NCBI GenBank assembly: GCA_023409755.1
Contig: JAEYRA010000146.1
Location: forward strand, 1 to 10,643
Direction: 5' to 3'
DNA length: 10,643 bases
Source of the DNA: Bacillota bacterium
Lineage (GTDB): Bacteria; Bacillota; Clostridia; Christensenellales; UMGS416
Below the pieces are notes generated by a model, which had not been told where the DNA came from, did no database searches, and saw only the letters and a list, made by a program, of their open reading frames with translations. The translations under genes and the position numbers were made by a program. Within the stretch, counting starts at the first letter, position 1. Each line of letters starts with the position of its first letter. Shown piece after piece: positions 5,951 through 10,643 of this stretch.

Positions 5951-6860
5951 CGCGGCGGCGCAGGCGTTCCAGCACGTCGGCGAAGTCACCGGGCAGCGGC
6001 GCGGTGAAGGCCATGGCTTGGCCAGTGGTGGGGTGCACGAACTCCAGCCGGGTGGCATGCAGCAGCTGTCCTTGCAGCGGGAATCGCTGCTTGCGCAAGC
6101 CGTAGACCGGGTCGCCCACGACCGGGTGGCCGATGTACTTCATGTGCACGCGGATCTGATGGGTGCGGCCCGTCTCCAGGTGGCACTCCACCAGCGTGCA
6201 GTCTCCGAATCGCTCCTTCACATAATAGCGGGTGGCGGCGGCGCGTCCGCCCTCCACCACGGCGATCTGCTTGCGGTCGGCACGGCTGCGCCCCAGCGGC
6301 GCGTCCACCCGGCCGCTGTCCTCACGGAGGTTCCCCTCCACCAGCGCCAGATAGATGCGGTGGGCGCTCTTCTCGCCGATCTGAGCGGACAGGCTGAGAT
6401 GAGCCTTATCGTTCTTCGCCACCACCAGCAGCCCCGTCGTGTCCTTATCAAGCCGGTGGACGATGCCGGGCTTGATCTCCCCCGCGATTCCCGAGAGATC
6501 GGTGCAGTGGTGCAGCAGGGCGTTGACCAGCGTGCCGCGTTCATTGCCGGCGGCGGGGTGCACCACCAGCCCACGGGGTTTGTTGAGCACCAGCAGGTCA
6601 TTGTCCTCGTAGACGATATCCAGCGGGATATCCTCCGGCTGGGCTTCAATGGGCGCGGCTTCCGGCACGGTGAGCTCCACCGCGTCACCGGCCGTAAGCT
6701 TCTGCCCGGCCTTGGCCGCGCGGTCGTTGACCGTCACGTCACCTGCGTCGATGAGGCCCTTCAGGCGCGAGCGGGTCAGCTCGGGGCAGCGCTCGGCCAG
6801 CCACACATCCAGCCGGCAGCCCTCAGCACCGGCGTCGGCCTCAATCCTCCGTCGGTCCAA
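5931..6860 (-). CDS. RluA/RluD-family 23S rRNA pseudouridine synthase
   Basis: About 309 residues. An N-terminal S4 RNA-binding domain begins near residue 14 (GCRLDVWLAERCPELTRSRLKGLIDAGDVTVN), followed by the catalytic domain with HRLDKDTTGLLVVAK; the catalytic Asp is residue 138 in HRLDKDTTG. ETGRTHQIRVHMKYIGHPVVGDPVYG is the C-terminal family motif. Such enzymes convert uridine to pseudouridine in 23S rRNA; the target site cannot be assigned. The start is uncertain: I prefer TTG at 6858-6860, overlapping the lspA end by 20 bases with GAGG upstream. An ATG at 6930-6932 would place 24 extra residues, read out of frame through lspA, and has no ribosome site. Position between lspA and pyrR matches B. 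subtilis ylyB. No clear terminator follows. Confidence 0.93.
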   Translation of the reverse strand: MDRRRIEADAGAEGCRLDVWLAERCPELTRSRLKGLIDAGDVTVNDRAAKAGQKLTAGDAVELTVPEAAPIEAQPEDIPLDIVYEDNDLLVLNKPRGLVVHPAAGNERGTLVNALLHHCTDLSGIAGEIKPGIVHRLDKDTTGLLVVAKNDKAHLSLSAQIGEKSAHRIYLALVEGNLREDSGRVDAPLGRSRADRKQIAVVEGGRAAATRYYVKERFGDCTLVECHLETGRTHQIRVHMKYIGHPVVGDPVYGLRKQRFPLQGQLLHATRLEFVHPTTGQAMAFTAPLPGDFADVLERLRRRVTPGRG

Positions 6861-7353
6861 CGGTGGGTGCCTCGCTCTCGTCAGGGATGGTTTTCTGGGT
6901 GTGTTTCTCATGGAAGAACAGCACATAGACACACAGCAGCACCGCGCCGATGGTCACGCCCATGTCCGCCACATTGAAGATGGCAAAGTTGATGGCCTTG
7001 ACATAGATGAAGTCAATGATGTACCCCAGCCGCAGCCGGTCGATGAGGTTGTTGCCGATGGCCCCGCCCAGAATGAGACCCAACGAGAGGTTCGCGACCC
7101 AATGGAGCTTCGGGCGCTTGATGACCTGGTAGCCAATGATGGCCAGACACGCCAGCACACTGATGGTGACAAAGAGCCACTTGGCGTTCTGCAGGATGCC
7201 GAAGGCCGCGCCGGCGTTCTCTACATAGTGCAGGTGCAGAATGCCGTCGATGAGGGGCACGTCCACGACGGGCTTGAGGTTCTGCACAACAAGGTACTTG
7301 CTGGCCTGGTCCAGGCCCACCACCAGCAGGGCGATCAAAAACGTCAGCAGCAT
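6841..7353 (-). CDS. lspA: Lipoprotein signal peptidase (signal peptidase II)
   Basis: A 170-residue inner-membrane aspartic protease that cleaves the signal peptide of diacylglyceryl-modified prolipoproteins. Four membrane segments can be placed at about 2-22, 59-78, 86-105 and 124-147. Signature motifs are VENAGAAFG (44-52), GNNLIDRLRLGYIIDFI (100-116) and FNVADMGVTIG (126-136), giving the catalytic pair Asp105 and Asp130. The start ATG at 7351-7353 follows GGAGG; the frame remains open upstream to 7497, but that part runs through the promoter and is not coding. A charged cytoplasmic tail follows the last helix. The gene leads a two-gene unit with the rluD-family gene, as in other Firmicutes. 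Confidence 0.97.
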   Translation of the reverse strand: MLLTFLIALLVVGLDQASKYLVVQNLKPVVDVPLIDGILHLHYVENAGAAFGILQNAKWLFVTISVLACLAIIGYQVIKRPKLHWVANLSLGLILGGAIGNNLIDRLRLGYIIDFIYVKAINFAIFNVADMGVTIGAVLLCVYVLFFHEKHTQKTIPDESEAPTVGPTED

Positions 7354-7387
7354 GGGTTCCTCCAACGAAATCCGAATCAACGTTAGT

Positions 7388-7415
7388 ATTATACCATGCC
7401 ATGTCCTCTGCGCAA
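7388..7415 (-). promoter_or_regulatory. Promoter of lspA-rluD
   Basis: On the minus strand, a perfect TATAAT (7388-7393) with an extended-10 TGG directly before it, and a weak TTGCGC (7410-7415) 16 bases upstream. The leader to the lspA ATG would be about 28 bases. The extended -10 compensates for the poor -35. Confidence 0.6.
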
Positions 7416-7562
7416 CCGCCCATCGCCACGGGCCGTCACCCAAACCATTTTGGTCAAAAATCGGCGGTTCTGGTTCGATTTCAAGCAAATAGGGCAAAGA
7501 ATGGGGATGTTGGGTACCGTTGACCCGATTTTTAACCGTGGCTTGCGCTCAATAGTTTTTTC

Positions 7563-7591
7563 TTGCAATACCATAGGGTCACGCATATAAT
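7563..7591 (+). promoter_or_regulatory. Promoter of the CorA-family gene
   Basis: TTGCAA (7563-7568), exactly 17 bases, then a perfect TATAAT (7586-7591). Transcription near 7598 would give a leader of about 74 bases containing a hairpin at 7619-7645 (GTCG/CGAC outer, GGGC/GCCC inner, a five-base bulge on one side). The interval between this and the divergent lspA promoter shows no other clear signal. Confidence 0.65.
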
Positions 7592-7671
7592 GATTTTGCC
7601 CCGCTGATGTCGGATGCTGTCGGACATGGGCGGGTGTGCCCCGACCAAAAAGCAAGAAGGAGGTGCGCAAC

Positions 7672-8604
7672 ATGGTGCAGATTTACAAGATCTCATCCTC
7701 AGGCCCTGTCCGGCTGGAGGAAGTGCAGGAAGGCTGCTGGGTCAATCTGGTAGCCCCCACGGAAGAGGAGATGTTCCGAATACACCAGGAACTGAACATC
7801 CCACTGGATTTCCTGCGGGATGCGCTGGACCAGGAAGAGCGCGCCCACATTGACAACGAGGACGGGGTCACCCAGATTGTCGTGGACGTGCCGGTGCTGG
7901 AGGTGGAAGGCAAGTCCTTCCTCTATACCACCATGCCGCTGGGCATCATCCACACCGATGACATCCTCCTGACGATCTGCCTGCAGGAGTGCTCACTCAT
8001 TATGGACTTCATCGACGGGCGGGTGCGCAACGTGGAGACGAGCTTCAAGAGCCGGTTCATCTTCCAGCTCCTCTACCGCAACGCCACGCGGTTCCTGATG
8101 TACCTGCGGCAGATTGATAAGGCCAGTGACTCCCTGAACTTGGAGCTGCAGAAGAGTTACCGCAACAAGGAACTGCTGCAGATGATGGCGTTGGAAAAGT
8201 CCCTCGTCTATTTCTCCACCTCCCTCAAGTCCAACGAGGTTGTACTGGAGAAACTGGTCAAGGTCAACTACATCAAGAAATACAGCGACGACACCGACCT
8301 GCTGGAGGACGCCATAACCGAGAACCGGCAGGCCATAGAGATGTGCTCGATTTACAGTGACATCCTCTCGGGCATGATGGACGCCTACGCGTCAATCATC
8401 TCCAACAACCTGAACATCGTGATGAAGTTCCTGGCGTCCATGACGATCGTGGTGTCGGTCCCCACGATGGTGACGGGCCTCTGGGGGGCCAACGTCAGCG
8501 TGCCCTGGCAGAACAGTCCCTTTGGGTTCTGGGCGGTGTTGGGGCTGGCGCTGGGAGCGACGGGCATCGCCATCTTCTTCCTGTGGAAGAAACGGATGTT
8601 CTAG
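7672..8604 (+). CDS. CorA-family divalent metal ion channel with GAN in place of GMN
   Basis: A 310-residue protein with a long cytoplasmic N-terminal domain, a helical stalk (about 120-245), and two C-terminal membrane helices at about 253-271 and 285-304, ending in the basic tail WKKRMF. This is the pentameric CorA layout for Mg2+ (or Co2+/Ni2+) uptake. Family-typical sequence NNLNIVMKFLASMTIVVSVP leads into the first helix. The pore-mouth signature, normally GMN, reads G272-A273-N274 in LWGANVSVPW. The family is certain; whether it conducts Mg2+ is not. The ATG at 7672-7674 follows AAGGAGGTG with ideal spacing; the frame opens 12 codons earlier, but without a ribosome site. It is a single-gene unit with its own promoter and terminator, divergent from lspA. 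Confidence 0.94.
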   Translation: MVQIYKISSSGPVRLEEVQEGCWVNLVAPTEEEMFRIHQELNIPLDFLRDALDQEERAHIDNEDGVTQIVVDVPVLEVEGKSFLYTTMPLGIIHTDDILLTICLQECSLIMDFIDGRVRNVETSFKSRFIFQLLYRNATRFLMYLRQIDKASDSLNLELQKSYRNKELLQMMALEKSLVYFSTSLKSNEVVLEKLVKVNYIKKYSDDTDLLEDAITENRQAIEMCSIYSDILSGMMDAYASIISNNLNIVMKFLASMTIVVSVPTMVTGLWGANVSVPWQNSPFGFWAVLGLALGATGIAIFFLWKKRMF

Positions 8605-8662
8605 CGGCCTTTCGCGTCTGCCGCTGTTGCGACAGCCGCGATTCAGACAGCTTGTTCTCGCT

Positions 8663-8698
8663 AAAGCAAATCGGTCGCCGCGCATGTCGCCGACCGAT
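8663..8698 (-). terminator. Hairpin, possible terminator for the minus-strand dehydrogenase unit
   Basis: Eight pairs (ATCGGTCG/CGACCGAT at 8670-8677 and 8691-8698), then after a two-base bulge three more (GCG/CGC) around loop CATGT. Read on the minus strand, the stem is followed by TTTGCTTT, a moderate T-run; read on the plus strand there is none. It is therefore more likely to stop transcription arriving from the dehydrogenase side. The T-run is interrupted, so efficiency is doubtful. Confidence 0.4.
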
Positions 8699-8786
8699 CA
8701 CATACTGTAACCCTCATGCGGGTTTCCTAGGATACGTTGCGCCTTTGGGCGAAGTTTTCTCTTCTGCTCGCACTAACCCTTCCCTT

Positions 8787-8826
8787 CCTCCCGCCGAATG
8801 AATCGGCGGGAGGTTCATTTTCCTTT
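8787..8826 (+). terminator. Intrinsic terminator after the CorA-family gene
   Basis: A perfect 11-pair stem (CCTCCCGCCGA against TCGGCGGGAGG) with loop ATGAA, followed on the plus strand by TTCATTTTCCTTT. The minus-strand side has no T-run, so it acts on plus-strand transcription. It lies about 180 bases after the stop codon, leaving a long structured 3' untranslated region. Confidence 0.75.
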
Positions 8827-8949
8827 GCCCGTTCTAGGGGTTTGTAGACACTCTGAGCCCCGCTGTATTGTTGCGGCGGAGCTGTATTGATGATTCGTTG
8901 GGTTGAGTACCGTCCTCAACTGTTTCAAAGGCTGCACGCAGGCAAGTCA

Positions 8950-9723
8950 TCACTTCTGAATGCGATAGACTGACTCCCGCACCAGGCGCCGCGGGGAATG
9001 CTTTACGGCGAGGGTGACCAGCCGATTGGCGGCACCTGGAATGGCCACCACCTTGCCCCGCAGAAGGCAGCGGTAGCCATACTCAGCCACTTCCGCGGCC
9101 GTTGCGACCTTCATGTGCCGGAACAACCCCGATTTGCCAAGGTTTGCTTTCTCCTCAAAGCCCGTTGTGGTGGGGCCGGGGCACAACGCCGTCACCGACA
9201 CACCGGTGCCTTTCAGTTCCACGGAAAGCGCCTCCGTAAAGGATAGCACAAAGGCCTTGGACGCGTAATACACCGCCATCAGCGGCCCCGGCTGGAAGGC
9301 GGCAATGGAGGCCACATTGAGGATCTTCCCCGCCCCACGGGCCACCATGGCAGGCAGGCAGCAGTGGGTCAGCTGCATCAGGGCAGTGATATTCACCTGC
9401 ACCATCTCGTACTGCTTCTGCCAGTCACAGGCGGCATAGGGTCCAAAGTCCCCAAACCCAGCGTTGTTCACCAGCACATCCACCACGATCCCCTTCTGGG
9501 TGGTGTAGTCAAACACCTTCCGTGCGGCATCCCGCTGTGCCAGGTCTTGCGCAACAACCTCTGCAGCAATGCCGTATGCCGCCTCCAATTGGTTCTTGAG
9601 TGCATACAGCTTATCCTCATTGCGTGCAACCAGCACAAGGTGATACCCCTCCCGGGCAAACACATTAGCAAACTCCCACCCTAGGCCGCTGGAGGCCCCC
9701 GTGATTAACGCCGTTTTATCCAT
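8950..9723 (-). CDS. Short-chain dehydrogenase/reductase (SDR), classical type
   Basis: A 257-residue Rossmann-fold oxidoreductase. The cofactor motif TGASSGLG is at 8-15, and Arg34 in VARN suggests NADP(H). NNAG is at 86-89, the tetrad Asn is 111 (QVNITA), the catalytic Ser is 139, and YYASK gives Tyr152 and Lys156. LCPGPTTTGF at 180-189 is the usual post-catalytic loop. It resembles the DltE/YdfG-like group of SDRs acting on short hydroxy or keto compounds, but the substrate cannot be assigned. The ATG at 9721-9723 follows AAAGGTG with eight bases between. It lies 73 bases after the kinase-like gene without a convincing promoter in the gap, so the two are probably transcribed together. Confidence 0.93.
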   Translation of the reverse strand: MDKTALITGASSGLGWEFANVFAREGYHLVLVARNEDKLYALKNQLEAAYGIAAEVVAQDLAQRDAARKVFDYTTQKGIVVDVLVNNAGFGDFGPYAACDWQKQYEMVQVNITALMQLTHCCLPAMVARGAGKILNVASIAAFQPGPLMAVYYASKAFVLSFTEALSVELKGTGVSVTALCPGPTTTGFEEKANLGKSGLFRHMKVATAAEVAEYGYRCLLRGKVVAIPGAANRLVTLAVKHSPRRLVRESVYRIQK

Positions 9724-9796
9724 GTGATTTCACCTTTCTCAAATTCTGATGCAGCGGGTCATGCCGGAATGACGAACATAGAAACGCCAAATCCCC

Positions 9797-10642
9797 TCAA
9801 CCGCCCCGCCCATACCAACCAGGAATGGTGTTGCGAAGGCCATCGTACCAACCCAGCACGTCTGCCGCCTGGCGGAGCATGGTGTCCACCTCTGCCGGGC
9901 CGAACGGAATGGCCCAATAGATGCTGGAGAGTGTGTTGGAGAGGACGTAATACGCCAATAGGGGGAAGAACGCCGGTGGCACGTCGTCGGCAAAGTAACC
10001 GTCAATGCGGCCGCTGGCGAAGGCGGGGCTGACCGCCGCACACCAGACGATGCGGTTGAATTCCTCCCAAGGGTCGCCCCAGTCCAGACGGTTGAAGTCG
10101 ATGACGCCAATGTCACCCTGCGGGGTCACAATGAGGTTGCCCGCGTGGTAGTCGCCATGCTGGAAGCACTGGGGCCGACCGTCCAGTAGGCCGCCATTGG
10201 CACGCAGATAGTCAATGACCGCCCGGTCGCCGTCGAAGTGAATGGGACAGGCCAGGTATCGCTCGACCTTTGTTTCGGTCTTGCGGCGGAACCGTTCGCC
10301 CCAGGGCAGCTGGCTGACTGGCGCGGGGATGCTGTGAATGCGCCTCAGAAGCTCCCCCGCCTTGCGGCCCAGGGCATACTGCTGCGCCACCGGCAGGGTG
10401 GGCAGCGCCGTTTCGGCGTCCGTCCCCTCCACCCAGGTCAGCAGCTGATATGCAAAACCATCGGGCCCTCGGCCAAAGGCCACCGGCCGCGTCATGGGCA
10501 CGCCCAGCGCGTCCACCGCCCGCAGGTGCTCAAACTCCAGCCTCTTGCGCTCGGCTTGCTCCTCGTCAGCAAGGCGCAGCAGCCACTGACGCCCATCGCC
10601 GGTGCGGACGCGATACTTACGGTCCGCCGACCAACCCTTGTT
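9797..10642 (-). CDS. Aminoglycoside phosphotransferase-fold kinase, N-terminus outside window
   Basis: The last 281 residues of a protein that continues beyond the right edge. Counting from the first visible codon, the kinase catalytic loop HGDYHAGNLI is at 162-171 (Asp164, Asn169) and the metal-binding IDFNRLDWGDPWEEF begins at 181, which together define the APH/choline-kinase fold. The visible part opens inside the N-lobe (YRVRTGDGRQWLLRLAD, the position of the ATP-contact strand, with a Leu-Arg-Leu where a Lys is often seen). The hinge YQLLTWVEGTDAE precedes the C-lobe. Many such proteins are not resistance enzymes but phosphorylate small molecules such as choline, homoserine or sugars, and nothing here supports antibiotic resistance. 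A GTG at 10514-10516 is internal and not the start. Confidence 0.9.
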   Translation of the reverse strand, partial: NKGWSADRKYRVRTGDGRQWLLRLADEEQAERKRLEFEHLRAVDALGVPMTRPVAFGRGPDGFAYQLLTWVEGTDAETALPTLPVAQQYALGRKAGELLRRIHSIPAPVSQLPWGERFRRKTETKVERYLACPIHFDGDRAVIDYLRANGGLLDGRPQCFQHGDYHAGNLIVTPQGDIGVIDFNRLDWGDPWEEFNRIVWCAAVSPAFASGRIDGYFADDVPPAFFPLLAYYVLSNTLSSIYWAIPFGPAEVDTMLRQAADVLGWYDGLRNTIPGWYGRGG

Positions 10643-10643
10643 C

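Larger units (their letters stand above)
8605..8949. other. Convergent intergenic region with several hairpins, no gene seen
   Basis: A 345-base gap between two converging genes. Open frames up to 97 codons cross it, but none has a ribosome site together with a recognisable or compositionally convincing product. It contains, in order: a nested fold just after the stop codon (GTCTG 8616-8620 with CAGAC 8644-8648, enclosing GCTGT/ACAGC), the hairpin at 8670-8698, a small CGCC/GGCG hairpin, the strong terminator at 8787-8813, a 9-base direct repeat GCTGTATTG at 8862-8870 and 8881-8889, and a six-pair stem GTTGAG/CTCAAC at 8902-8920. Confidence 0.6.

Noticed and set aside
7592..7671. M-box (Mg2+) riboswitch before the CorA-family gene
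   Set aside because: The leader is only about 74 bases and lacks the multi-helix core expected of an M-box.
8583..8801. 72-codon plus-strand frame overlapping the CorA gene end
   Set aside because: It crosses several hairpins and reaches the terminator stem, lacks a ribosome site, and its composition does not look coding.
9724..9796. Five-pair stem (GTCAT/ATGAC) between the kinase-like and SDR genes as a terminator
   Set aside because: Short stem without a T-run; insufficient as a terminator and no repeat of it seen elsewhere in the window.
9797..10642. Antibiotic-resistance aminoglycoside phosphotransferase
   Set aside because: The fold motif is shared by many metabolic small-molecule kinases, and neither the visible sequence nor the neighbours indicate resistance or mobility.
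1..10643. CRISPR arrays, transposases, integrases, tRNA genes or defence systems
   Set aside because: No repeat-spacer pattern, inverted-repeat-bounded element, cloverleaf or recognisable defence protein was found.

Overview
The window looks like a chromosomal stretch of a GC-rich Gram-positive anaerobe of the Clostridia, most likely Oscillospiraceae-like. This is inferred from strong AGGAGG-type ribosome sites, the lspA-rluD-pyrR gene order known from Firmicutes, a PyrR-type RNA attenuator, and the style of the proteins. I cannot name a species from sequence alone.

Positions 1-5734 (all minus strand) hold a de novo pyrimidine (UMP) operon, in transcription order: promoter, PyrR-binding RNA loop, intrinsic terminator, pyrR, pyrB, pyrC, pyrF, carA, a small flavin-binding PPOX-family gene, and the first 56 codons of carB. 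CarA/CarB make carbamoyl phosphate, PyrB and PyrC take it to dihydroorotate, and PyrF makes UMP from OMP. Dihydroorotate dehydrogenase (pyrD/pyrK) and pyrE are not in view and may follow carB outside the window. No uracil permease gene sits between pyrR and pyrB. Genes are tightly packed (pyrB/pyrC overlap by 4 bases; pyrF/carA are 10 bases apart). Two exceptions stand out: a near-consensus second promoter at the pyrC-pyrF junction, and the foreign-looking PPOX gene splitting carA from carB.

Positions 5828-7415: lspA and an rluD-family pseudouridine synthase form a minus-strand pair with its own promoter. On the opposite strand, a probable 40-residue cationic small protein runs into the 3' end of rluD.

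Positions 7563-8826: a plus-strand CorA-family metal channel with a near-consensus promoter, an unusual GAN in place of the family's GMN signature, and a strong terminator 180 bases after the stop codon. The 345-base convergent gap that follows contains several hairpins and no convincing gene.

Positions 8950-10642 (minus): a short-chain dehydrogenase preceded by a truncated aminoglycoside-phosphotransferase-fold kinase, probably co-transcribed.

I see no insertion sequence, CRISPR array, tRNA, rRNA or phage gene. The core content is ordinary housekeeping. The less ordinary points are the PPOX insertion, the RNA architecture of the pyr leader, the small plus-strand gene and the altered CorA signature.
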